Positions 1 through 6,805 of a DNA stretch of 9,512 bases are shown piece by piece. The notes under the pieces were generated by a model. That model did not search any database. It was not told the origin of the DNA and saw only the letters and a program-made list of their open reading frames with translations. A program made the position numbers and the translations under genes. This DNA comes from an uncultured Clostridia bacterium. GTDB lineage: Bacteria; Bacillota; Clostridia; TANB77; CAG-508. How positions within the stretch are numbered: position 1 is the first letter of the stretch; each line of letters begins with the position of its first letter. The stretch covers positions 1 through 9,512 of the forward strand of contig CANQMY010000033.1 in assembly GCA_947625075.1 (NCBI GenBank). Direction: 5' to 3'.

Positions 1-21
1 CACTTTTTATAGTATAAAATG

Positions 22-50
22 TTGTAAATAATTTTTATTAATGTTAAAAT
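22..50 (+). promoter_or_regulatory. Candidate promoter for uppP
   Basis: TTGTAA at 22-27 and TAAAAT at 45-50 are separated by 17 bases, and TG at 42-43 gives an extended -10 arrangement. It would start transcription about 100 bases upstream of the uppP start. A second -10-like TATAAT lies at 65-70 but has no good -35 at the right distance. In such AT-rich DNA chance matches are common, so this is a weak call. Confidence 0.35.
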
Positions 51-141
51 AAATTTTATGAAAATATAATAAATCAAGTAAATATTTAATAAATATTAAA
101 TGTAAATAAAATACTTATGATTAAATTATAAATTGAATATA

Positions 142-149
142 AGAAAGGG
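142..149 (+). promoter_or_regulatory. Ribosome binding site that fixes the uppP start
   Basis: AGAAAGGG at 142-149 sits 7 bases before ATG at 157. The in-frame TTG at 133 lies upstream of this site and has no ribosome site of its own, so the ATG is the better start. Confidence 0.7.
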
Positions 150-156
150 TAATAAA

Positions 157-1002
157 ATGTTTAATATTTTAAAAGCAATTGTATTTGGAGTAATAGAAGG
201 AATTACAGAATGGCTCCCAATAAGTAGTACAGGTCATTTAATTTTAGCAGAATCATTTATAAAATTTAAAGGACTTTCAGCTGGATTTTGGGATATGTTT
301 GAAGTTGTTATACAATTAGGAGCAATTTTAGCAGTTGTAATTTTATACTTTAAACAAATATGGCCACTAAAAAGAAAGAAATCGAAACATGGAGATAAAG
401 GTTTTAAATTTGATAAAAACATTCTTAATTTATGGGGAAAAATAATAGTAGCATGTATTCCAGCAGTTGCAATAGTTTTGCTTGGAATAGATGAATTTGC
501 AGATGAACATTTTTATAATCCAACTTGTATATCTATAATGTTAATTTTAGTTGGTATCGCATTTATTATAATAGAAAATATAAAGAAAAAAGACCCACGA
601 GTTTCAGATATAAAAGACCTTACTTATAAAGATGCAATTATAATAGGATTATTTCAACTTATAGCTGCACTTTTTCCGGGAACATCACGTTCTGGTGCGA
701 CAATTGTAGGAGCACTTTTAATTGGAATATCTAGAACAGTAGCAGCGGAGTATACATTTTATTTAGGAATTCCAGCGATGGCAGGTGCAAGCTTGTTAAA
801 AATATTAGATTTTGGTTTGAAATTTACTGGAGAAGAAATTGCTGTTTTATTAGTTGGAACTATAATTTCCTTAATTGTATCAATTTTAATAATCAGATTT
901 TTAATGAATTATATAAAAAAGCACGACTTTAAAGTTTTTGGATATTACAGAATAGGATTAGGAATACTTGTAATCATATTACTTTTAGCTGGAGTTATAT
1001 AA
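157..1002 (+). CDS. uppP: Undecaprenyl-diphosphatase (UppP/BacA family)
   Basis: Integral membrane enzyme that dephosphorylates undecaprenyl pyrophosphate to undecaprenyl phosphate, recycling the lipid carrier for peptidoglycan and other envelope polymers; overproduction gives bacitracin resistance in this family. The 281-residue product carries both family signatures: the N-terminal EGITEWLPISSTGH block (residues 14-27, with E14, E18 and H27 as the expected catalytic or metal-linked residues) and the FPGTSRSG block (173-180, with R178 as the phosphate-contacting arginine). Several hydrophobic helices span the rest, with a basic loop at about 71-88. Length fits the usual 265-285. The ATG at 157 is chosen over the in-frame TTG at 133 because the ribosome site lies between them. 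mntP follows 92 bases later with no terminator seen between, so they may share a transcript. Function is inferred from the motifs, which are distinctive. Confidence 0.96.
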   Translation: MFNILKAIVFGVIEGITEWLPISSTGHLILAESFIKFKGLSAGFWDMFEVVIQLGAILAVVILYFKQIWPLKRKKSKHGDKGFKFDKNILNLWGKIIVACIPAVAIVLLGIDEFADEHFYNPTCISIMLILVGIAFIIIENIKKKDPRVSDIKDLTYKDAIIIGLFQLIAALFPGTSRSGATIVGALLIGISRTVAAEYTFYLGIPAMAGASLLKILDFGLKFTGEEIAVLLVGTIISLIVSILIIRFLMNYIKKHDFKVFGYYRIGLGILVIILLLAGVI

Positions 1003-1094
1003 ATATTTTATAATTATAAAAGTAATAAACAAGAATAAAACGAATACACTTAAATGAAATAAAGAAAAACAAATTTAAGGTAGATATTTTTTAT

Positions 1095-1655
1095 ATGAGT
1101 TTTTTGGAAATTATTTTAATTAGTATAAGTTTAGCAATGGATGCCTTTGCAGTAGCTGTATGTAAAGGTATGGCAATGAAAAATAGCAGTACAAAAAAAG
1201 GAATTATTGTAGCTTTATATTTTGGAATATTTCAAGCTTTAATGCCGTTTATTGGATATATGTTGGGAATTAGATTTGAAAAAGCTATAAATTCCATAGA
1301 TCATTGGATTGCATTTGCACTTCTTGCAATAATTGGAATAAATATGATAAAAGAATCATTAAAAAAAGATGAAGAAAATATAAATGATGATATTACTTTT
1401 AAAACAATGTTTTTTCTAGCTATAGCTACAAGTATTGATGCATTAGCTATTGGAGTGACATTTGCATTTTTAAAAGTAGTAATATATAAGCCATTATTAT
1501 TTATAGGTATAATTACTTTTATATTATCTTGGATTGGAGTAATAATAGGTAATAGATTTGAAAATAAATTAAAAAATAAGGCAGAAACAATTGGTGGAAT
1601 AATATTAATTTTAATGGGATTAAAGATTCTTTTAGATCATTTAGGTGTTTTTTAA
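1095..1655 (+). CDS. mntP: Manganese efflux pump MntP
   Basis: Small membrane exporter of Mn(II), protecting the cell from manganese excess. The 186-residue protein has the internal two-fold repeat of the family: SLAMDAFAVAVCKG (12-25, acidic D16 in the first half) and TSIDALAIGVTFA (112-124, D115 in the second half), with about six hydrophobic helices and a charged loop (about 87-102) joining the halves. The C-terminal LILMGLKILL is also typical, as is the length. Start: ATG at 1095 has only a weak ribosome site (AAGG at 1077-1080, 14 bases away), but no alternative start codon lies nearby in frame and the N-terminus aligns with the family. The short leader of about 90 bases shows none of the G-rich conserved blocks of the yybP-ykoY manganese riboswitch that often precedes mntP, so control may lie elsewhere. 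Confidence 0.93.
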   Translation: MSFLEIILISISLAMDAFAVAVCKGMAMKNSSTKKGIIVALYFGIFQALMPFIGYMLGIRFEKAINSIDHWIAFALLAIIGINMIKESLKKDEENINDDITFKTMFFLAIATSIDALAIGVTFAFLKVVIYKPLLFIGIITFILSWIGVIIGNRFENKLKNKAETIGGIILILMGLKILLDHLGVF

Positions 1656-1691
1656 ATAAATTAAGTAATATGAAGATAAAAAGAATATTTT

Positions 1692-1720
1692 GTAATTTAA
1701 TAAATTACTTGATATTTTTT
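1692..1720 (+). terminator. Weak possible terminator after mntP
   Basis: GTAATTT (1692-1698) and AAATTAC (1702-1708) form a 7-bp inverted repeat with a 3-base loop, followed a few bases later by a T-rich tract (1715-1722). The stem is almost all A-T and the T-run does not begin directly at the stem, so termination would be inefficient. It abuts the -35 box of the next promoter. Confidence 0.3.
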
Positions 1721-1738
1721 TTATTTTTATGGTAATAT
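1709..1738 (+). promoter_or_regulatory. Promoter for the membrane protein gene at 1769
   Basis: TTGATA at 1709-1714 and TAATAT at 1733-1738 are separated by 18 bases, and TG at 1730-1731 provides an extended -10. This is a good sigma-A-type match about 30 bases upstream of the ribosome site, suggesting the gene is transcribed separately from uppP and mntP. Confidence 0.55.
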
Positions 1739-1758
1739 ATAAGTAAATTAAATTATTT

Positions 1759-1764
1759 GGAGGG
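1759..1764 (+). promoter_or_regulatory. Ribosome binding site that fixes the start at 1769
   Basis: GGAGGG lies 4 bases before ATG 1769. An in-frame TTG at 1757 overlaps this site and so cannot use it; the longer reading is an artefact. Confidence 0.75.
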
Positions 1765-1768
1765 TGCT

Positions 1769-2593
1769 ATGGATAATAAAAAAGAAGAAAAGAAAGAAAC
1801 AAAGGAAAAAGTAGATAGTAAAACAGAAAGCAAAAAGAAAAATGAGAAAATAGATACAAAATCTTTTAGTAAGGTAAATTCTAAAGAAAATACGGAAGAT
1901 TTATTTTCAGGAATGGAAGAAAGCAAAAAAAATAATGTAAAAAAAGATGAAAAAATTAAAGGTACTGTTACAGTAGATAAAAAGAAGGTTGAAAAAGCAA
2001 ATAAAAAAAGTAAAGCAAAAAAATGGATAACGTTTGTTGTTGTTATAATGATTATTGTTTTAGCTGTAGCAGGAATTCTATATTTTTTAAGAACACCTTA
2101 CTTTGCCGTTATGAAATCTTTAAATGCAATGAAAAAAGGAGATATAAATACTGTTAGTAAATATTTTGATTATGAAGAACTTATGGACTCTTTGGTTGAG
2201 GGACTAGATATTGGAGAAGAAATGAGTGAGTTAGAAAAAAATTGCTTTAGTGAGTTTACTTATAAAATTAACAAAGTAACGATAGAAGGAGATACAGTTA
2301 CTGTAAATGTTGATACCACTAATAAAAATTTTAGAAATGCACTTACAAAATGGACTCAAAAAATCTATCAAAAGTTTATAAATGGTGAAGAGATTTCTAA
2401 TGAGCAAGGCATTAATTTACTAAATGAATGTTTATTAGATCCAAGTATAGGAACAATGTCTGTTAATAAAGATTTAAAATTAAATAGGGTTGATGAAAGT
2501 TGGAAAATAGAAATAAATAATGATTTAAAAGATGCTATTTTCCCAGGAGTAAGTGATGTTGTAAATTCTATACAAGCTTTAACAAATGAATAA
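1769..2593 (+). CDS. Unrecognised single-pass membrane protein with charged cytoplasmic tail
   Basis: I do not recognise a specific family. The 274-residue product has three visible parts. Residues 1-84 are low-complexity and rich in Lys and Glu with a few Ser/Thr/Asn, probably disordered. Residues about 85-107 (KKWITFVVV to ILYFL) form one strong hydrophobic helix preceded by a lysine cluster, predicting the N-terminus inside and the C-terminus outside. Residues 108-274 form a soluble domain beginning YFAVMKSLNAMKKGD, with alternating helices and strands (for example VTIEGDTVTVNVDT, then a C-terminal segment ending LKLNRVDESWKIEI). This layout, a helix describing an amount of substrate-like repeats followed by strands and W-K-I-E, resembles small NTF2-like/DUF4878-type extracytoplasmic domains, but that is only an impression. 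No lipobox, cysteine pair or enzymatic motif is visible. It has its own promoter and terminator and so looks monocistronic. Confidence 0.8.
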   Translation: MDNKKEEKKETKEKVDSKTESKKKNEKIDTKSFSKVNSKENTEDLFSGMEESKKNNVKKDEKIKGTVTVDKKKVEKANKKSKAKKWITFVVVIMIIVLAVAGILYFLRTPYFAVMKSLNAMKKGDINTVSKYFDYEELMDSLVEGLDIGEEMSELEKNCFSEFTYKINKVTIEGDTVTVNVDTTNKNFRNALTKWTQKIYQKFINGEEISNEQGINLLNECLLDPSIGTMSVNKDLKLNRVDESWKIEINNDLKDAIFPGVSDVVNSIQALTNE

Positions 2594-2625
2594 TGTGTCA
2601 ATGGGGACGGAGTTTTTTGACATAT
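2593..2625 (+). repeat. G-rich hairpin element, REP-like
   Basis: Starting on the last base of the stop codon, ATGTGTCAA (2593-2601) can pair with TTGACATAT (2617-2625): nine pairs, one a G-T wobble, around a 15-base loop containing GGGGACGG (2603-2610). The core is strikingly G-rich for this AT-dominated sequence. From memory, TGTCAA-TGGGGACGG-(T-rich)-TTGACA hairpins are dispersed in clostridial and other genomes and resemble substrates of REP-associated IS200-like (Y1) transposases. No transposase is in the window and no second copy was seen here. It is not a standard terminator, since no T-run follows the stem. Confidence 0.5.
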
Positions 2626-2681
2626 AAAATTTATTAATGAAAAAATTAACATAATATAAAAAAATATGATTTTGTATTTTT

Positions 2682-2717
2682 AAATAGTTTTATTTTATAA
2701 ATAAAACTATTTTTTTT
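2682..2717 (+). terminator. Intrinsic terminator after the membrane protein gene
   Basis: A perfect 13-bp inverted repeat, AAATAGTTTTATT (2682-2694) and AATAAAACTATTT (2700-2712), with a 5-base loop, runs directly into eight T residues (2710-2717). The stem is A-T rich, as expected for this genome. The T-tract on the + strand only makes it a rightward terminator, separating the gene at 1769 from the recJ operon. Confidence 0.8.
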
Positions 2718-2745
2718 ATAATAAATTTAATCAACTTAATAACTA

Positions 2746-2774
2746 TTGCCAAAAATCTTAAAAAGGTATAAAAT
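2746..2774 (+). promoter_or_regulatory. Candidate promoter for the recJ-rel-hisS operon
   Basis: TTGCCA at 2746-2751 and TAAAAT at 2769-2774 are 17 bases apart, just downstream of the terminator at 2682-2717 and about 80 bases before recJ. Placement after a terminator and before a run of co-directional genes supports it; the rest of the leader (2775-2830) is AT-rich with no riboswitch-like structure that I can recognise. Confidence 0.45.
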
Positions 2775-2853
2775 AATGGCATATTTAATACGAAATTGCT
2801 ATTTTACTTTATAAAAAATTTGTCTCTAAATCAAGAAAGGAAAGAAATAATTA

Positions 2854-4542
2854 ATGAACAAAAAATGGAATATAAAAGAGCAAAATTTAGATAGAGCAGA
2901 ACAAATTTCAAAAAAATATAACTTAGGCAAATTAGTATCTAAAATTTTATCACATAAAAATTTAAAAGATGATGAGATTGAAAAATTTTTAAAACCTACT
3001 AGAGAAGACTTTTATGATCCATTTTTAATGCCTGATATGAATAAAGCAATTAATAGAATAAATAAAGCAATTGAAAGTAAAGAAAAAATAATAATATATG
3101 GTGATTATGATGCAGATGGAATAACTAGTACTACAATTTTAAAAAGATTTTTTAAAGACAGAGGCGCAGATTTAGATACTTATATACCAAATAGATTAGA
3201 TGAAGGATATGGTTTGAATAAAGAAGCAGTTGAAAAAATTGCAAAAGATGGATATAAACTTGTAATTACTGTTGATTGTGGGATTACATCTATAGAAGAA
3301 GTTGAAATTGCAAATAAACTTGGATTAGATATAATTATCACAGATCATCATGAAACTTTAGATATATTGCCAAATGCAATAGCAGTAGTAGATTGTAAAA
3401 GAAAAGATAGTAAATATCCATTTGAATCGCTAGCAGGATGTGGAGTGGCCTTTAAACTAACACAGGCATATTGTAAAAAATTAAATATAAATGAAAATGA
3501 GTGCTTGAAATTTTTGGATATAGCATGTGTTGGAACAATCTCAGATATAGTACCATTAGTAGATGAAAACAGAGTTATTGCTAAATTAGGATTAATGCTA
3601 ATAAATAAAACGAAAAATTTAGGTTTAAGAGAAATATTAAATTTATCAGGTTATAAAAATATAGACTGTACAGCAATTTCTTTTGGAGTATCACCTAGAA
3701 TTAATGCATGTGGAAGAATGGGACATCAGGAAGTAGCTTTAAATTTATTTTTAACAAATGACCCATTTGAAGCTAAAGATTATGCAAAAAAATTAGAAGA
3801 ATATAATAGGCAAAGACAAGAAATAGAAAAAAGTATATATGAAGAAGCTACTATTCAAGCAGAAGAGCAAGAAAATATTAATAAATCATGTTTAATATTA
3901 GGAAAAGAAAATTGGCATCATGGCGTAATAGGTATAGTTTCTTCAAAAATTACAGAAAAGTACTATAAACCAAGTATTCTTTTATGTTTTGAAGGAAATT
4001 TAGCAAAAGGATCTGGAAGAAGTATTGAAGGATTTGACTTACATAAAGCTATAGTAGATTGTAGTAAATATTTGCAACATTTTGGTGGACATAGTATGGC
4101 AATAGGATTAACATTAGAATATAAAAATTTTGATAAATTTAAAAAAGAATTTGAAGAGTATGTTTCAAAAAATTTAAAAGAAATACCTGTACAAGAATTG
4201 AAAATAGACGAAGAAATTACATATAAAGATATAAATTTAGATTTAGTAAAGGAATTAAAGCTACTTGAACCATTTGGTGAAGCAAATCCAGTTCCATTAA
4301 TAATATATAAAAAATTAAAAATAGTTTCAATAAGATCATTATCAGAAGGAAAGCACTTAAAATTAATATTACAAGATGATAATACAATAATTAATGCAAT
4401 AGGATTTAATTTAGGAGAATTAGCAGATAAATATCAAATTGGAGATAAAGTAGATATTGTAGGAAACATAGAAATAAACAATTTTAATAATATTGAAAGT
4501 GTACAAATAAATCTTAAAGATTTAAGAAAATCAATTTTATAA
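2854..4542 (+). CDS. recJ: Single-stranded-DNA-specific exonuclease RecJ
   Basis: Cytoplasmic 5'-3' exonuclease acting on single-stranded DNA in recombination repair, mismatch repair and restart of stalled forks. The 562-residue protein has the DHH-family order: DYDADG (84-89), VDCG (140-143), TDHHE (163-167, the DHH motif), GTISDIVPL (227-235, metal ligand D231), then PRINACGRMGH (281-291) typical of RecJ, a DHHA1 domain with WHHGVIGIVSSKI (354-366), GSGRS and FGGHSMAIG (410-418), and a C-terminal OB-like domain with LLEPFGEANP. All expected metal-binding Asp and His residues are present. It is close in length to E. coli RecJ (577) and lacks the long C-terminal extension of the Bacillus protein. 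ATG 2854 is preceded by AGAAAGG (2834-2840), rather far but the only candidate. First gene of the apparent operon; rel begins 41 bases after its stop. Confidence 0.96.
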   Translation: MNKKWNIKEQNLDRAEQISKKYNLGKLVSKILSHKNLKDDEIEKFLKPTREDFYDPFLMPDMNKAINRINKAIESKEKIIIYGDYDADGITSTTILKRFFKDRGADLDTYIPNRLDEGYGLNKEAVEKIAKDGYKLVITVDCGITSIEEVEIANKLGLDIIITDHHETLDILPNAIAVVDCKRKDSKYPFESLAGCGVAFKLTQAYCKKLNINENECLKFLDIACVGTISDIVPLVDENRVIAKLGLMLINKTKNLGLREILNLSGYKNIDCTAISFGVSPRINACGRMGHQEVALNLFLTNDPFEAKDYAKKLEEYNRQRQEIEKSIYEEATIQAEEQENINKSCLILGKENWHHGVIGIVSSKITEKYYKPSILLCFEGNLAKGSGRSIEGFDLHKAIVDCSKYLQHFGGHSMAIGLTLEYKNFDKFKKEFEEYVSKNLKEIPVQELKIDEEITYKDINLDLVKELKLLEPFGEANPVPLIIYKKLKIVSIRSLSEGKHLKLILQDDNTIINAIGFNLGELADKYQIGDKVDIVGNIEINNFNNIESVQINLKDLRKSIL

Positions 4543-4570
4543 AATACTATAAAATAAATTAAATAAAAAT

Positions 4571-4576
4571 AGAGGG
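4571..4576 (+). promoter_or_regulatory. Ribosome binding site of rel
   Basis: AGAGGG ends 7 bases before ATG 4584, a normal spacing. It shows that the hydrolase part is translated from a proper start, whereas the downstream frame has no comparable site. Confidence 0.65.
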
Positions 4577-4583
4577 AAATAAT

Positions 4584-5162
4584 ATGGCAGAAGTAGTAGA
4601 AAAAAATCTTAAAGATATAATTAATGAACTAAAAAATCATAATAGAAGGTCAGATACTAAACTTATAACTAGAGCTTATGAATATGCAAAATTACATCAC
4701 GGAGATCAAAAAAGATTATCAGGAGAAGATTATATAGTTCATCCTGTTCAAGTTGCATATATTTTATCTACTCTAGGATTAGATGATGCTACTATTTGTG
4801 CTGCTTTAATGCATGATTTGTTAGAAGATACTGATATTACATTAGATGATTTAAAACAAGATTTTAGTGAAGAGATTGCAGAAATGGTAAATGGGGTTAC
4901 TAAGCTTGGAAAAATAAATTATGTAAGTGCAGAAGAAGAGCAAGTTGAAAATTATAGAAAAATGTTTTTAGCAATGGGAAAAGATATAAGAGTAATATTA
5001 ATAAAACTTGCTGATAGACTTCATAATATGAGAACATTAAAATATCTAAAAAGAGATAGACAAATAGCAAATGCAAAGGAAACTTTAGAATTATATGCTC
5101 CACTTGCAAATAGACTTCGGAGTATATTCTTTAAAATGGGAATTAGAAGACTTAGCTTTTAA
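4584..5162 (+). CDS. Rel N-terminal part: HD (p)ppGpp hydrolase domain
   Basis: If read without recoding, this frame gives a 192-residue protein that is nearly a free-standing hydrolase domain. The HD-type metal and catalytic residues are all present: H53 in VHPVQ, H77-D78 and E81-D82 in MHDLLEDT, and D144 and N148 in LADRLHNMR. The family match runs to residue 178 (YAPLANRL); the final 14 residues, starting RSIFFKMG and ending at TAA 5160-5162, are out-of-frame translation. It would lack the synthetase and regulatory domains. Whether it accumulates as a stable protein is unknown. Confidence 0.7.
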   Translation: MAEVVEKNLKDIINELKNHNRRSDTKLITRAYEYAKLHHGDQKRLSGEDYIVHPVQVAYILSTLGLDDATICAALMHDLLEDTDITLDDLKQDFSEEIAEMVNGVTKLGKINYVSAEEEQVENYRKMFLAMGKDIRVILIKLADRLHNMRTLKYLKRDRQIANAKETLELYAPLANRLRSIFFKMGIRRLSF

Positions 5163-6780
5163 ATATTTATATCCAGAGGAATTTAGAGAATTAGCAGAAG
5201 GAATAGATAAGAAAAGAGAAGAAAGATTAAAATTTATAGATGCTATAACAGATGAAATAAGAGTAAATCTAAAAAAAGAACATATTGTTGCAGAAATAAC
5301 AGGAAGAGCAAAACATTTTTATTCAATTTATAGAAAAATGCAAAGAGATAATAAAACCTTAGACCAGATTTATGATTTATTTGCTTTAAGAATTTTAGTT
5401 AACTCTGTAAAGGATTGTTACGCAGCACTTGGTGTAGTTCATGAATTATATACACCAATGCCTGGAAGATTTAAAGATTATATATCTGTACCTAAACCTA
5501 ATATGTATCAATCACTTCATACTACATTAATTGGACCAAATGGAACTCCATTTGAGGTACAAATAAGAACATATAATATGCATAGAATTGCAGAATTTGG
5601 TATAGCAGCACATTGGGCATATAAAGAGCAAAGCTTTTTAAAAGGAAAAAAAGCAAATGTAGTTGTTTCAGAAGATAAGCTTTCATGGCTTAGAGAAAGC
5701 TTAGAATGGCAAAAAGATATGCAGGATCCTCAAGAATTTCTAAATACATTAAAGACAGAATTATTTGAAGATGAAGTTTATGTTTTTACTCCAAAAGGAG
5801 AAATAAAAACACTTCCAAAGGGAAGTACACCAATAGATTTTGCGTATACAATACATGCTGAAATTGGAAATAAAATGACAGGATGTAAAATAAATAGCAA
5901 AATGATGCCAATAATCACTAAATTAAAAAATGGAGATATAGTAGAAATAATTACGAGTGATAACAGTAAAGGTCCAAGTAGAGATTGGCTTAAATTTGTT
6001 CAAAGTTCTTCAGCAAAAAATAAAATAATGCAATGGTTTAAAAAGAATGAAAGACAAGAAAACATTGAAAGAGGAAAGGCAATTGTTGAAAGAGAAATAA
6101 AAAGAATTGGGATGAGTCATGATGACTTATTTGCTCAAAAGTACTATGCACCGATGCTTGATAGGTATAATTTTAAAAATTTAGATGAAATGTATTCAGC
6201 AGTAGGATTCGGATCAATAGGTGTAAGTAAAATAATTACTAGAACATTAGAAGAATATAAAAAATTTAATAAAGAAAATACTAATGTAGAGGAAAAAATT
6301 GAAGAATTAAAAAACGAGACAAGACCAAAATCTTCAAAAACAGGTATTATAGTTAAAGGAATAGACAATTGTTTAGTAAAACTTTCTAAATGTTGTAGTC
6401 CAGTTCAAGGTGATGAAATTATTGGATATATAACAAGAGGAAGAGGCGTTACTGTTCATAGAAAAGATTGTAAAAATATTAAAGATTTATTTCAAGAAGA
6501 AGGCAGAATAATAGATGTATACTGGGATGAAGAAAAAAAGAGTTCATATAAAGTTGATATTGATATTTTTGCAAATGATAGACAAGGTCTTTTATCAGAT
6601 ATAATTAATTTGATTTCTACATTAGATGTAAATTTAAATGAAATTAAAGCAAAATCTAATAAGGAAAAAATCGTAATTATTGAAATGACAATTGAAGTAA
6701 AAAACCTAGAAGACTTAAATACAGCTATAAGAAAGTTTGGAAAAGTTGACAGTGTTTATGATGTAAAACGTAAAAAATAG
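4584..6780 (+). CDS. relA: Bifunctional (p)ppGpp synthetase/hydrolase Rel, interrupted by one frameshift
   Basis: Long RelA/SpoT homologue that makes and degrades the stringent-response alarmone (p)ppGpp, sensing uncharged tRNA at the ribosome. In this sequence no single frame encodes it: the first 178 residues are in one frame and the remaining 553 in the next (+1) frame. Omitting C5118 joins NRL to GVYSLKWELED, the conserved family sequence at that point, and gives a 731-residue protein with the usual Rel length and the full domain set (HD hydrolase, synthetase, TGS, Cys/His-rich, ACT). Residue numbers of the catalytic positions then match Rel of Streptococcus equisimilis nearly exactly (H53, H77, D78, D144, N148, D264, and E324 against E323). 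Everything on both sides is intact, so any inactivation would be recent. Flanked by recJ and hisS, as is common in Firmicutes. The gene could equally be named rel or rsh. Confidence 0.85.
5095..6780 (+). CDS. Rel C-terminal part: synthetase, TGS, Cys/His and ACT domains
   Basis: The open frame begins at ATG 5095, but its first 8 residues are out-of-frame with the family; homology starts at GGA 5119. Numbering on the restored 731-residue protein: synthetase domain about 230-345 with IYDL (D264), RFKD (295-298; the basic form found in bifunctional enzymes rather than the acidic form of monofunctional RelA) and FEVQIRT (E324); TGS domain about 398-458, beginning VYVFTPKGE; conserved Cys/His domain with CC at 603-604, H625 and C629; ACT domain about 655-728. 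The best upstream ribosome-like sequence for ATG 5095 is AAAGGA at 5075-5080, 14 bases away, so independent translation would be weak; the real product most likely depends on the upstream frame. Confidence 0.7.
   Translation: MLHLQIDFGVYSLKWELEDLAFKYLYPEEFRELAEGIDKKREERLKFIDAITDEIRVNLKKEHIVAEITGRAKHFYSIYRKMQRDNKTLDQIYDLFALRILVNSVKDCYAALGVVHELYTPMPGRFKDYISVPKPNMYQSLHTTLIGPNGTPFEVQIRTYNMHRIAEFGIAAHWAYKEQSFLKGKKANVVVSEDKLSWLRESLEWQKDMQDPQEFLNTLKTELFEDEVYVFTPKGEIKTLPKGSTPIDFAYTIHAEIGNKMTGCKINSKMMPIITKLKNGDIVEIITSDNSKGPSRDWLKFVQSSSAKNKIMQWFKKNERQENIERGKAIVEREIKRIGMSHDDLFAQKYYAPMLDRYNFKNLDEMYSAVGFGSIGVSKIITRTLEEYKKFNKENTNVEEKIEELKNETRPKSSKTGIIVKGIDNCLVKLSKCCSPVQGDEIIGYITRGRGVTVHRKDCKNIKDLFQEEGRIIDVYWDEEKKSSYKVDIDIFANDRQGLLSDIINLISTLDVNLNEIKAKSNKEKIVIIEMTIEVKNLEDLNTAIRKFGKVDSVYDVKRKK
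5115..5120 (+). other. Frame junction in rel (CTT CGG, +1)
   Basis: Frame 1 reads AGA CTT CGG AGT; homology demands AGA CTT GGA GTA, i.e. one surplus base, most simply C5118 (a surplus T at 5116/5117, leaving CTC, fits equally). There is no homopolymer longer than two bases here, unlike typical sequencing indels. CTT is the slippery codon of the prfB and yeast Ty1 +1 shifts and CGG is unused elsewhere in this window's genes as far as I can see; however, no Shine-Dalgarno-like stimulator lies upstream and no stop codon sits in the A site. Confidence 0.8.
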
Positions 6781-6790
6781 ATAAAATAAA

Positions 6791-6799
6791 AAGGAGGAG
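6791..6799 (+). promoter_or_regulatory. Strong ribosome binding site of hisS
   Basis: AAGGAGGAG, the best match to the anti-Shine-Dalgarno sequence in the window, ends 6 bases before ATG 6806. It suggests high translation of hisS from a transcript shared with rel. Confidence 0.75.
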
Positions 6800-6805
6800 A
6801 AAATA

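Noticed and set aside
81..97. Perfect A/T palindrome AATATTTA-A-TAAATATT upstream of uppP, as an operator
   Set aside because: Composed only of A and T in a leader that is itself almost only A and T, so it is readily expected by chance. Nothing else supports a binding site.
133..156. Upstream TTG start extending uppP by 8 residues
   Set aside because: The extension spans the ribosome site at 142-149, and the protein from ATG 157 already aligns with the family N-terminus.
1006..1021. Palindrome TTTTATAATTATAAAA after uppP as a terminator
   Set aside because: It has no loop, no G-C pair and no following T-run on the + strand.
1003..1094. Possible yybP-ykoY manganese riboswitch ahead of mntP
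   Set aside because: The leader is about 90 bases and nearly all A/T; the conserved G-rich blocks and junction of that riboswitch are not present.
6781..6805. T-box leader ahead of hisS
   Set aside because: Only 25 bases separate rel from hisS, too short for any T-box.
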